Shown here piece by piece: positions 16,524 to 25,846 of a stretch of 52,854 nucleotides of DNA. How positions within the stretch are numbered: the stretch's first letter is position 1; each line of letters opens with the position of its first letter. Where the stretch lies: NCBI GenBank assembly GCA_021372355.1, contig JAJFUQ010000038.1, positions 1 to 52,854 on the forward strand, written 5' to 3'. The notes beneath the pieces are model-generated. The model was not told the DNA's origin. It worked only from the letters and a program-made list of their open reading frames with translations, and made no database searches. Position numbers and translations under genes: made by a program. This stretch comes from Nocardiaceae bacterium. Its GTDB lineage: Bacteria; Actinomycetota; Actinomycetes; Mycobacteriales; Mycobacteriaceae.

Positions 16524-17375
16524 ATGATGCACACTCCGCCGGTTTTGCCTGAAATGCAGTGGCGTGAAGTAGAAGTGGACGGTCGCCCGGCTCGTTACCT
16601 GGTCGGCGGCGCGGGGGAGACGGTGATCTTCCTGCATGGATGGGGACTGGCTGGTGGCATCTTCTACACGCCCGCACTCGAGTTGCTGGCGGCGTCCGGA
16701 TTCGAGGTCTACGCCCCGTCGATGCCGGGCTTCGGGTCCACCGAACTTCCTACCTCCGACTTCAGTCTCAGCGGTTATGCGGCCTGGGTGGCCTCGTTCG
16801 CGACGAGCGTCGGCATCACCGGCAAGGTGAGCGTCATCGGCTACTCGATGGGCGGTGGCGTGGCCATTCGTCTGGCCTACGAGTTCCCCGACCTCGTCTC
16901 GCGGGTGGTGCTCGTGAATTCGATCGGTGGTTCGACCTGGTACGACCGCCGGGGCGCCGAGCGCCGGATCGGGCAGCGACCGCTGTGGGACTGGGGTCTG
17001 CACCTGCGGTCGAACGTCATGCCGATGCGGACCGTCCGCACCGCGCTGCCGATGATCATTCGCGAAGGCATCCCCAATTTCGCGCGCAACCCGCGTGCGG
17101 TCTGGCGCGCCGGCTGGCTCGCCCGCAACGCCGATCTCACCGCCGAGGTCCGCGCACTGCGCCGCCGCGGATTGCCGATGGCCCTGGTGTGGAGTCGCCA
17201 CGACAGCGTCATCCCGACCGTGACGATGCAGACGCTACGAGACGCCGCTGAGGACTCGCCGTTCGTGCTCGTCGACGGCAACCACAGTTGGCTTACGACG
17301 AACCCGGTCCGCTTTCGGGACGTGATCGCGGGTCTGCTCCGCCGAACCTCGAGCCAGGTACCGACCGCGGCCTGA
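16524..17375 (+). CDS. Alpha/beta hydrolase
   Basis: A 283-residue serine hydrolase with an intact triad: nucleophile Ser108 in GYSMGG, Asp227 in SRHDSVIP and His254 in DGNHSW. The oxyanion-hole HGWG is at about 39-42 and a helical cap lies between residues 140 and 200. The ATG at 16524 follows AGGAGGT. The substrate is unknown; esterase, lipase or epoxide-hydrolase-like activities are all possible. It is convergent with the NRPS gene and not in its operon, although an offloading or editing role for the NRPS product cannot be excluded. Confidence 0.88.
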   Translation: MMHTPPVLPEMQWREVEVDGRPARYLVGGAGETVIFLHGWGLAGGIFYTPALELLAASGFEVYAPSMPGFGSTELPTSDFSLSGYAAWVASFATSVGITGKVSVIGYSMGGGVAIRLAYEFPDLVSRVVLVNSIGGSTWYDRRGAERRIGQRPLWDWGLHLRSNVMPMRTVRTALPMIIREGIPNFARNPRAVWRAGWLARNADLTAEVRALRRRGLPMALVWSRHDSVIPTVTMQTLRDAAEDSPFVLVDGNHSWLTTNPVRFRDVIAGLLRRTSSQVPTAA

Positions 17376-17387
17376 TTGACCGCGGTC
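17363..17387. terminator. Likely bidirectional terminator between hydrolase and NRPS genes
   Basis: Perfect 8-bp inverted repeat GACCGCGG (17363-17370) and CCGCGGTC (17380-17387), overlapping the hydrolase stop codon and lying 16 bases beyond the NRPS stop. There is no T run. Confidence 0.45.
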
Positions 17388-17402
17388 CTCACCAACCGCG
17401 AC

Positions 17403-20400
17403 CTAGCCCGCGGCGGCCGCGTCGTCCTCGAGTGCCGGCAGGAAGCCGATCTCCTTGAGGTAGCCGATGTACCGGTCGAGGGAACGTGCGTCGATCCGCG
17501 GTGGCAGGAGCGAATTGCCAAGCGTCCGCCGCACGTTCGTGTCGAGCAGCGTTGCCGAGATCGCCGGGTCGTGGTCGGTCGAGTCACTGAGCACCGCGGC
17601 TGCCGTGAGACTGTCATCGCCCTGGCGGCTGCGGGCCACGGCTTCGGTCTGCAGCCTGGCGTGCAGAGCCTGCTCGTCCGCGGACTCGATGTCGTACCCG
17701 TTTCGACGCAGCGCCTCGACGACTGACGAGACCAGTACGGGCTCGTAGTTCACCAGGTGGTACGCCGTTCCGGATGCCGCCGAACGGCCGCGACTGGCCA
17801 ACTCGATGATCGCGGTCGCGACATAGTCCACGGGCAGCATCGACACCTTGGCGTCGCCCGAATCCGGTGCGGCCCCGAGTTCGGCGGCGGCGCGAACCAT
17901 CGCCCAGAAGGCATCCGAGGTGTTGGTGTAGCCGGTCGCGCGATCGCCCACGATGAGGGTCGGACGGTAGATCGCGGTGTAGATGCCGCGGTTTGCGGCC
18001 GCGAGGATCAACTGCTCGGAAACCCACTTGCTCGACACGTAGCCCGAAGGCGGTACATCGGCGGCCGACAGAGTCGTCGACTCCGCGATCTCCGTGTCTC
18101 CGCTGTGCATCACGGTCGACGCGGTCGACACGTAGTGAACCGGCTTGACCTTGGCGGTCGTCGCGAACCGAAGAATCTCGACCGTGCCACCGACGTTGAC
18201 ACCGCGCAGGGTCTCGTACGACTCGACGTGATTGACGCGCGCTCCGTTGTGGAACACGAGGTCGACCTCATAGCTGAGGTGCTCGTAATCGCTGTCCGAC
18301 AGTCCGAACTTCGGCTTGCCGAGGTCCGCGGCGAGGGCGACGATACGCGGCGCGAACCGCTCTTCCCACAGCCCACGAGCCTTGAGAACGTCGTGCACCC
18401 GATCTGCCGCGGCCGCGTCGTGCGGGGCGCGGACGAGGCACCAGATGACCGTGCCCGGACGGCTGAGCAGTTCCGAGAGCAGGTGTGCGCCCAGGAAACC
18501 GGTCGCGCCGGTGAGCAGCACGTTCCGCACCTTGCGGGGACGCGGCAGGTGTCCGCCGACGATGTCGTCCGGAAGCACGGAGTCGGCTTCGAGCGTTTCG
18601 GGTGCGACCGCACCGGCCCGCCGGACCGACTTGTGCCGAGCCAGCGCACGCACCGTCGACGCTTCGAAGATCGCGCGCGTGGACACCTGGAAACCAGCCT
18701 TAGCGACGAGTTCTTCACGCAGCGTCAGCGTGAGCAGGGACGTGCCGCCGAGGGTGAAGAAGTCGTCGTCGAGACCCACGCGTTCGAGCCCGAGGACATC
18801 GGCGAAGACGGCCGAGAGGGCGACCTCGAGCGGCGTCTCTGGCTCCGAGAAGTCCAGGTTGGCCGTGAAGACCGGTGCCGGCAACGCCTTGGTGTCGAGC
18901 TTGCCGTTCGGGGTGATCGGGAACTCCGACACCTCGACGTAGGCGCCCGGAACCATGGCCCGCGGTAGGGTCTGCTGCGCCGCCGCCTTGACCTTGGCGA
19001 GGTAGCCGTTCTGGTTGGGCTTCGGAACGATGTACGCGACCAGGTGCGCGCCCGTCGCGGGATCGTGGTGCGGCAATACGACCGCCTGATCGACGGACGG
19101 CTGCGACGAGAGGAAGGCTTCGATCTCGCCCGGCTCGATGCGCTGGCCGCGGATCTTCATCTGCCGGTCGGTGCGTCCGTAATACCGAAGTTCGCCCTCA
19201 TGGTTGAACGATGCGAGGTCACCGGTCCGGTACATGCGATCGCCGGGGACGCCGAACGGGTTCGCGATGAACCGGTCCGAGGTGAGGTCGGGTCGGTTGT
19301 GGTACCCGCGTGCCACACCTGGTCCGGCGATGTAGACCTCGCCGCGCACGCCGGTCGGGACCGGGCGAAGTCGCTCGTCGAGCAGCAGGACCTGGAGGCC
19401 TGCGAGCGGCTTGCCGAGGGTCACCGGAAGATCCGGCACCATCGGGCCGGTCTGCGCGGTGATGACCGTGGCCTCGGTCGGGCCGTAACTGTTGATGAGG
19501 TTGACGTGCGGTGCCCAACGGGAGACGAGCGCCGGGGGACAAGCGTCGCCACCGACGACCGCGGTTCGCAGATCCGGCAGACGGTCGGGGTCGAGCGTCG
19601 CGAGGACCGCCGGCGTCGTCATGTAGTGCGTGATGCGGTTGCGAATGAGCATGCGTTCCATCTCTTCGCCGCCGATGACGTCCGGCGGGTTGATCACCAG
19701 CGATGCGCCGGTGTGGAACGTGCCCAGCATCTCGAGCATCGCCGCATCGAAACTCGGCGAGTGGGCATGAAGCACCACCGAATCCGGGGTGATCTGCAGC
19801 GTCGAGACGACCTCAGCGGTGAGTTCGGCGAGGCCCCGATGCGTGACCGAGACGGCCTTCGGAAGGCCGGTCGAACCCGAGGTGTAGATGAGGTAGGCGA
19901 CGTCGTCGAGGCGCAGAGGCCGGACTCGGTCGGCGTCGATGATCGGCGCGCCGGAACGACGCGACGCCGTCGCCGGATTGTCGACCATGAGCCAGGTCTG
20001 GGTGTCGGGCAGCGCGCGCCGCCAGGCGCTCGTCGTGAGGCCGATCTTGGCGCGAGTGTCCTTGAGGATGAACGCAATTCGTTCAGCTGGGAACTCTGGG
20101 TTGATCGGGACGAAGCCCGCCCCGGTCTTGACCACGGCCCACAGCGAGACCACTGATTCGATCGACCGTGTGATCGCGACGGCGACGAACTGCTCGGGGC
20201 CGGCGCCGTACGAGATGAGCTCACGGGCCAGCCTCGACGACCAGGCGTCGAGTTCGCGATGCGAGATGAACCGATCGCCCGACCGGATGGAGCCGCCGCG
20301 AAGCAGATCGGGGAACAGCACCTGCGGGATCTGCGCCGGTGCCTGCAGCGAGGCCGGGTCCACGAGCGGGATAGCGCCGACCGCGATCGACGGGTCGGCG

Positions 20401-23400
20401 GCCACCGTGTAGGCGATGCGCTGGAACGCCGCGGCCATTTCCTCGGCCGTCGAGCGGTCGAAGATGTCCGTGGCATAGCCGAACGAGGCGTCCATGCGGG
20501 CGCGGCCCTGCTCGTCGGTCTCCTTCATGAGGGAGATGTCGATGTCGAACTTGATGACCGACAGTTCGACGGGCTCCGGCTCGATCCGCAGGCCCTCGAC
20601 GTCGAGGATCACCTCGGCGACGTTCTGGAACGCGAACATGACCTGGAACAGCGGCTGGTGCGACGACGACCGAACCGGCTGCACGGCCTCGACCACGGTC
20701 TCGAGAGGCACGTCGCCGTTGGCGAAGGCGCCGAGGTCAGCCGTCTTCACCGTCTCGAGGAGTTCGGTGAAGGGCCGGTCCGGATCGACCTGGGTACGCA
20801 GGACCAGCGTGTTCACGAACATGCCCACGAGCGGATCGAGCGCGCGGTCACCGCGGCCTGCCGTGGGTGTGCCGATCGGGATGTCGTTGCTGCCCGTGAC
20901 ACGCGACAGCAGCACGGTGAGTACGGCGTGCAGCACCATGAACATCGTGACGTTGTGCTGGCGTCCCACCGCGTCGAGAGCTGCGACGACATCGGCGTCG
21001 AGCTTGAACTTGACCTGTGCGCCTTCACCGTTGCGTCGCGCCGGGCGCGGGCGGTCGGTGGGGAGCTCGAGTTCGGCGGGTGCGCCCTCGAGCGCCTGAC
21101 GCCAGTGGTCGAGCTGGCGAGCGGCAAAGGAGGACGGCGCGCGCCAGCCACCGAGCAGATTGTTCTGCCAGATGCTGAAGTCGGCGTACTGAACCGCCAG
21201 CGGAGCCCACGACGGTTCCCGGCCGTGCAGCCGCGAGGCATACGCGTGCAGGACGTCGGCGGCCAAGACCGCGACCGACCAGCCGTCGCCCGCGATGTGG
21301 TGCAGCACGAGAACGAATCGGAACTCGTCCGGGCTGAGTCGGAACACCCGGGTGCGGATGATCGGGTCGCTCGTGACGTCGAATCCGGCAAGCGACATCT
21401 GGCGCAGCTGCCGGTCCGCCTCAGCTTCGGTGCAGTCGACGATCTGCAGGTCGAGGACGATGTCCTCGGGGCTGAGGATCTTCTGGTGCGGACCCGCGGC
21501 CGAGTCCGGGTAGATCGTGCGCAGCGACTCGTGTCGCTCGAGGACGTCGCGGGCGGCGCGTTCGAGCACCGAGAGCTCGAACGGGCCCTTGATCCGGGCT
21601 GCGAACGGCATGTTGTACGCGGCGAGTTCCGGCTGCATCTGGTTGAGGAACCAGAGACGGCGCTGGGCTGGCGACAACGGGATACGACCGACGCGCGGCG
21701 CGCGGGTGACCGGAGGGCGGCCGTAGTCATGAATCGGCATCGCTTCGACGCGCGCGGCCAACTGCTCGACCGTCGGGGCTTCGAACAGGTCGCGGATCGT
21801 GAGATCGCGCGCTAGTTCGTGTCCGGCACGCGAGATGACCTGCGTGCCGTTGAGCGAGTTGCCGCCCAGGGTGAAGAAGTTGTCGTTGACGCCGACGCGC
21901 CCGACGCCGAGGACGTCGGCGTAGACGGCCGCCAGGATCTCTTCCGTGCGGGTCCGCGGGGGCACGAACTCGGTGGTCACCGCCTGGAATTCCGGCCGCG
22001 GCAGAGCCTTGCGATCGAGCTTGCCGCTGCCGTTGAGGGGAAACGCGCTCAGCATGACGATCGCGGCCGGAACCATGTAACCCGGCAGAACGCGCCGGAC
22101 GTCGTTCTGGAGGTCTTCTTCGGCCACCGATTCGCCGGATCGCAGGACGACGTAGCCGACGAGTTGTTGACCGGTGGGTCCGTCGACCACCTCCACCGCG
22201 GCCTGCTGCACGCCCGAGTGAGCGAGCAGGGCGGTCTCGATCTCGCCGAGTTCGATGCGCTGTCCGCGGAACTTGACCTGGAAGTCGGTGCGCCCGAGGT
22301 AGTCGAGCGCCGGGATCAGGGCGCCGTTCTCACCCTGGCGGTACTGCCACCGGACCAGGTCGCCCGTGCGGTACATGCGTTCGCCGGGCTTTCCGTACGG
22401 GTTCGCGACGAAGCGGTCGGAGGTCAGGTCCGGACGGTCGTGATAGCCACGCGCCAACTGCACACCCGAGAGGTACAGGTGTCCCGCCGCGCCGACCGGC
22501 GTGGGCCGCAGGTGCGAGTCGAGAACCAGAACGCCGCTGTTCCAGGCCGGAACACCGATCGGCACCGAACCGCTGTCGCGAGTGGTCGCGGGCCAGCGCG
22601 TGATGCTCACCGCGGCTTCGGTCGGGCCGTAGAGGTTGTCGAGTTCGGCGTTCGCGACCCGGCGGTAGCGCGCCGCCGTCTCGACCGGGAGCGCCTCGCC
22701 GATCACGAAGACGTGGCGCAGCGTGTGGTAGCGACCGGGATTCGCCGACGAGGCCCACACCGAGAGCATCGACGGGACGAAGTCGGTCACGGTGACGGCG
22801 TGACGCGTCATCGCAGAGGAGACGTAATCGGCGTCGCGGTGACCGTCGTACGGCGCGACCACGATCCGGGCGCCCACCATCAGAGGCAGGAAATAGCCCC
22901 ACATCGACACGTCGAACGTGGCTGCGGTCTTCTGCAGATAGACGTCGGTGGCGTCGATGCCGTACTGCTCGAGCATCCACAACTGCTGGTTGACTATCGC
23001 GCGATGCGAGACCGCGACGCCCTTGGGCCGGCCGGTCGATCCAGAGGTGTAGATGATGTAGGCGGTGTTGTCCGGACGAAGTGACGCCAAGCGGTCCTCA
23101 TCGCGGACCGGCGCATCCGAGGTGTCCGACAGATCAGCGTTGACATCGATGATCGTGCAGTCGGCGGCGAGTCCGTGTCCGGTGCCCGACACCAACAGGC
23201 ACGACGGCTGCGCGCTGCGCAAAATGTGCTCGTTACGTTCCGCCGGGTGATCCGGGTCGACCGGGACGTAGACGCCGCCAGCCTGCAGCACCGCGTTCAT
23301 GGCGACGACGAGGTCGACGCTGCGCCGGATGGCGACCGCGACGACGGACTCGGGCCCTACGCCGTGCGCGATGAGGTGTCGGGCCAATCGGCTGACACGG

Positions 23401-24911
23401 CTGTCGACATCGCGGTACATCAGCGACACCGGTTCGACGCCGCTGTCGTCGACGAGCGCGATGCGATCGGAATGGGTGTCGAACGATTCGCGCAACAGCG
23501 CGGTCAGGGTCGCTTCCCGTACCGGGTGTGCCGTGTCGTTCCACTCGACGAGGACCGAGTGCTCTTCCTCGGGGCTCAGGACCGAGATCGAGCTGAGCGG
23601 AGTCTCCGGCGCGGCCGCGACGAATCGGCCAAGGAATTCGACGAATCGCCGGTGGTGAAGATCGATCTCGCTCTGCGAGTAGAGGTTCGGGTTGCCCTCG
23701 AAGTCGACGTGCACGCGGTCCCCACCATCGGAGTGGTAGAGGTTCACGCCGATGTCCTCGAGGCCGCCCGACATGAGGACGTTGAAGGTCGCCGACTGCG
23801 CGCCGTACTGGAGTTCGCGGTCGAACAGCATGACGTTGACGCGGGGGCCGAAGAATTCGCGGCCGGTCGCCGCGATCGGAGAGTCGCGACGGATATCTTC
23901 CTGCCGGTACCGCTGGTGCCGGAGCGCGCCGATCACCTCGGTGCCCATCGCGTTGATGAGCCCGCCGACGGTCATCGTCGGCTCGACGTGCGCGCACAGC
24001 GGAACGATGTTCGCGAACATTCCGGAACTCCGCCGAGCCAGTGCCGTGGTCCGGGCCGCGACGGGCAGGCTGACGACGACGTCTGGGCGGTCGAGAACGT
24101 GCGAGAGGTATGCCGCGAAACCGGCGATGAGCACCCCGGCTCGACTCGAGCCGACGCGCTCGGCTGCGGCGTCGATGTTGGCGAGATCCGCACCGCTGTA
24201 GATCGCGGACGCGAGCAGGCTGATGGCGCCGGGTCCGCCGGTTCGACTCGACAGCGTGGTCGTCTCGGTGATGCGGGCGACCTGCTTTGCCCAGTACTGC
24301 TTGTCGGACTCGAACCGCGTGCTGTCGCGGTAACTGGCCTCGGATTCGTAGAGTTCGCGGACGGTTCCGAACGCTTTGGGCGCAGGCTGCATCCCGTGCC
24401 ACAAGGTGGTGTAGACCTCGAACATACGGTTGACCACCTGGGTCGCTCCGTAGCCGTCCATGGTGATGTGGTGGACGCGCATGTAGCTGAACCAATGCGT
24501 CTCATCGATTCGGATCATCACCGCGCGGATGAGATCGTCCTGAAGCAGATCGAGCGGGCGGCGGTAATCGCCGCGCATCCAGGCTTGCGCAGCGGCGCGG
24601 GGGTCGATGGAATCGCGCAGGTCGACGGTTTCCAACTGCACGATCTGGCCGGGCTGGACCACCTGTGCCGGCTGGCCCTCATTTTCGATGATGCGTACCC
24701 GCATCGACTCAATCTCGGCGCTGACGATCTCGAGCGCCTGCGCCACGATTTCGAGATCGGGATTCTCGAGCTCGACGTACTGCGCGACGGTGAACGGTAC
24801 GTGCGGAGCGAGCTGCTGCGCGTACCACATGCCCAGTTGCGCGAGAGACAGCGGCACTGCGTCGATTTTCGCGTGCCCAACGATTGCTATCGCGTCCAGC
24901 TGGTCAGTCAT
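17403..24911 (-). CDS. Two-module NRPS with terminal reductase, C-A-T-C-A-T-R (Rv0101-like)
   Basis: A 2502-residue synthetase; ATG at 24911 has GGAG 9 bases upstream. Domain order, approximate residues: C1 15-450 (HHITMDG at 147), A1 465-970 (YTSGSTGRPKG at 621), T1 with Ser1019 (LGGNSL), C2 1075-1510 (HHIAGDG at 1204), A2 1535-2010 (YTSGSTGLPKA at 1676, usual final Gly is Ala), T2 with Ser2058, and reductase 2125-2490 (GATGFLG at 2135, Tyr2291-x3-Lys2295). A leading C domain implies an acylated first residue; the reductase releases an aldehyde or alcohol. Length and order match mycobacterial Nrp (Rv0101) of isonitrile lipopeptide synthesis. Hand-read A-domain codes are DVWDFILVSK and DALMVGSVIK, which I cannot assign. 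No MbtH, PPTase or isonitrile genes are nearby. Confidence 0.93.
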   Translation of the reverse strand: MTDQLDAIAIVGHAKIDAVPLSLAQLGMWYAQQLAPHVPFTVAQYVELENPDLEIVAQALEIVSAEIESMRVRIIENEGQPAQVVQPGQIVQLETVDLRDSIDPRAAAQAWMRGDYRRPLDLLQDDLIRAVMIRIDETHWFSYMRVHHITMDGYGATQVVNRMFEVYTTLWHGMQPAPKAFGTVRELYESEASYRDSTRFESDKQYWAKQVARITETTTLSSRTGGPGAISLLASAIYSGADLANIDAAAERVGSSRAGVLIAGFAAYLSHVLDRPDVVVSLPVAARTTALARRSSGMFANIVPLCAHVEPTMTVGGLINAMGTEVIGALRHQRYRQEDIRRDSPIAATGREFFGPRVNVMLFDRELQYGAQSATFNVLMSGGLEDIGVNLYHSDGGDRVHVDFEGNPNLYSQSEIDLHHRRFVEFLGRFVAAAPETPLSSISVLSPEEEHSVLVEWNDTAHPVREATLTALLRESFDTHSDRIALVDDSGVEPVSLMYRDVDSRVSRLARHLIAHGVGPESVVAVAIRRSVDLVVAMNAVLQAGGVYVPVDPDHPAERNEHILRSAQPSCLLVSGTGHGLAADCTIIDVNADLSDTSDAPVRDEDRLASLRPDNTAYIIYTSGSTGRPKGVAVSHRAIVNQQLWMLEQYGIDATDVYLQKTAATFDVSMWGYFLPLMVGARIVVAPYDGHRDADYVSSAMTRHAVTVTDFVPSMLSVWASSANPGRYHTLRHVFVIGEALPVETAARYRRVANAELDNLYGPTEAAVSITRWPATTRDSGSVPIGVPAWNSGVLVLDSHLRPTPVGAAGHLYLSGVQLARGYHDRPDLTSDRFVANPYGKPGERMYRTGDLVRWQYRQGENGALIPALDYLGRTDFQVKFRGQRIELGEIETALLAHSGVQQAAVEVVDGPTGQQLVGYVVLRSGESVAEEDLQNDVRRVLPGYMVPAAIVMLSAFPLNGSGKLDRKALPRPEFQAVTTEFVPPRTRTEEILAAVYADVLGVGRVGVNDNFFTLGGNSLNGTQVISRAGHELARDLTIRDLFEAPTVEQLAARVEAMPIHDYGRPPVTRAPRVGRIPLSPAQRRLWFLNQMQPELAAYNMPFAARIKGPFELSVLERAARDVLERHESLRTIYPDSAAGPHQKILSPEDIVLDLQIVDCTEAEADRQLRQMSLAGFDVTSDPIIRTRVFRLSPDEFRFVLVLHHIAGDGWSVAVLAADVLHAYASRLHGREPSWAPLAVQYADFSIWQNNLLGGWRAPSSFAARQLDHWRQALEGAPAELELPTDRPRPARRNGEGAQVKFKLDADVVAALDAVGRQHNVTMFMVLHAVLTVLLSRVTGSNDIPIGTPTAGRGDRALDPLVGMFVNTLVLRTQVDPDRPFTELLETVKTADLGAFANGDVPLETVVEAVQPVRSSSHQPLFQVMFAFQNVAEVILDVEGLRIEPEPVELSVIKFDIDISLMKETDEQGRARMDASFGYATDIFDRSTAEEMAAAFQRIAYTVAADPSIAVGAIPLVDPASLQAPAQIPQVLFPDLLRGGSIRSGDRFISHRELDAWSSRLARELISYGAGPEQFVAVAITRSIESVVSLWAVVKTGAGFVPINPEFPAERIAFILKDTRAKIGLTTSAWRRALPDTQTWLMVDNPATASRRSGAPIIDADRVRPLRLDDVAYLIYTSGSTGLPKAVSVTHRGLAELTAEVVSTLQITPDSVVLHAHSPSFDAAMLEMLGTFHTGASLVINPPDVIGGEEMERMLIRNRITHYMTTPAVLATLDPDRLPDLRTAVVGGDACPPALVSRWAPHVNLINSYGPTEATVITAQTGPMVPDLPVTLGKPLAGLQVLLLDERLRPVPTGVRGEVYIAGPGVARGYHNRPDLTSDRFIANPFGVPGDRMYRTGDLASFNHEGELRYYGRTDRQMKIRGQRIEPGEIEAFLSSQPSVDQAVVLPHHDPATGAHLVAYIVPKPNQNGYLAKVKAAAQQTLPRAMVPGAYVEVSEFPITPNGKLDTKALPAPVFTANLDFSEPETPLEVALSAVFADVLGLERVGLDDDFFTLGGTSLLTLTLREELVAKAGFQVSTRAIFEASTVRALARHKSVRRAGAVAPETLEADSVLPDDIVGGHLPRPRKVRNVLLTGATGFLGAHLLSELLSRPGTVIWCLVRAPHDAAAADRVHDVLKARGLWEERFAPRIVALAADLGKPKFGLSDSDYEHLSYEVDLVFHNGARVNHVESYETLRGVNVGGTVEILRFATTAKVKPVHYVSTASTVMHSGDTEIAESTTLSAADVPPSGYVSSKWVSEQLILAAANRGIYTAIYRPTLIVGDRATGYTNTSDAFWAMVRAAAELGAAPDSGDAKVSMLPVDYVATAIIELASRGRSAASGTAYHLVNYEPVLVSSVVEALRRNGYDIESADEQALHARLQTEAVARSRQGDDSLTAAAVLSDSTDHDPAISATLLDTNVRRTLGNSLLPPRIDARSLDRYIGYLKEIGFLPALEDDAAAAG

Positions 24912-25323
24912 AGATAGTCGCTCCAAGATCGAACTCAGGCCGATCGCTCGGCTACCTGCGGATCTGCAAGTACGGTTTTGCCTCGATGACCCCGGCGCCA
25001 TCGAGGGTGGTTCGTAGCTCGCTCGGTGTTGGATTGCTATGGATCAGTATGGATCTAGATCACGAACGCATTAACCGTGATGAAGCAAATCTGAAACTGG
25101 TGTGACTGATGTGACTAAAGTGGCCAAAATTGAAGAAAAGCAACACTTTTCAAGCGTGATCAAGGTCATCTATCTGACTGACAACTACCTGAGACGATCT
25201 TGAAAACGGGCGTGTCAGGGTCTGGAAAATGGTCATTTGAAACGCGGTCCGCAGCCGCGCCGATAGGGTGCCTGTAGCGGACCTCAATGCGAAACGCGAC
25301 GAACGTTCAGGAGTGCAATACCA
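24912..25323. other. AT-richer divergent intergenic region upstream of the NRPS
   Basis: 412 bases without a supported gene. It is clearly less GC-rich than its surroundings and should hold the NRPS promoter (minus) and the DUF2231 promoter (plus). It has direct repeats ATGGATC twice (about 25039-25055) and TGTGACT twice in tandem, spaced 9 bases apart (about 25103-25118), which could be operator half-sites. No iron box was recognised. Confidence 0.45.
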
Positions 25324-25833
25324 ATGCCGATGGTGGTCAACGGACTTCCGGCTCACGTTTTGATAGTCCACTTTGTCGTGGTTCTGGTGCCGGCAACAGC
25401 ACTGCTGCTGATTCCTTCTGTGCTGTGGCCTGCGGCACGCGAACGGATCGGCGTTTTCGGCCCGCTGCTCGCGGGAATCACGATGGTCTTCGCCCTCGTC
25501 GCGGCCGAGGCGGGCGAATGGCTCAAGCACAAGCTGAATGCGGAAGACGAAACAATCAACCAGCACGCGAACTACGGTTCGATCCTGCAGTACGTCACGA
25601 TTGCCGTCTTCGGACTGTTTCTGGGGTGGTGGATCGTCGCCGCGAGTGGCGGCCAGCGCATTCTTGGCAAGCTCGGCCCGCTCGAGTCGGTCGGCAAGCA
25701 CAAAGTGGTTCAGCTCGCCGTCGCAGTGGGCGCTGTCGCGGTCGCATTGGGGTCGGTCTACCTCGTGGTCATGGCTGGCGACACCGGCGCTCAGGCCACC
25801 TGGAGCGGCTACAAGGACCTTCTCAGCAAGTAG
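25324..25833 (+). CDS. DUF2231 family four-helix membrane protein
   Basis: A 169-residue membrane protein. The N-terminal NGLPAHVLIVHFVVVLVPAT is the hallmark of DUF2231, and four hydrophobic segments can be counted, with conserved His in the first and in the NQHANYG loop. Members are often annotated as predicted membrane proteins with possible heme or redox links; function is not established. GGAG lies 10 bases before the ATG. The next gene begins 13 bases after the stop, so the two are probably co-transcribed. Confidence 0.85.
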   Translation: MPMVVNGLPAHVLIVHFVVVLVPATALLLIPSVLWPAARERIGVFGPLLAGITMVFALVAAEAGEWLKHKLNAEDETINQHANYGSILQYVTIAVFGLFLGWWIVAASGGQRILGKLGPLESVGKHKVVQLAVAVGAVAVALGSVYLVVMAGDTGAQATWSGYKDLLSK

Positions 25834-25846
25834 GTAGGTTGGGTGG

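Noticed and set aside
23175..24917. Long open frames antisense to the NRPS (also at 19044-20156 and 20259-21815)
   Set aside because: High GC removes stop codons on the opposite strand. The amino-acid composition (Arg, Asp, Glu, Val runs) is unlike a folded protein, and the NRPS motifs are unmistakable on the minus strand.
24912..25001. N-terminal extension of the NRPS by 30 codons
   Set aside because: The extension is rich in Arg and Ser with no match. ATG at 24911 has GGAG upstream and begins the condensation domain normally.
24912..25323. AT-rich island as evidence of recent gene transfer
   Set aside because: No mobile-element genes, tRNA or direct-repeat ends; divergent promoters are normally AT-richer than coding DNA.
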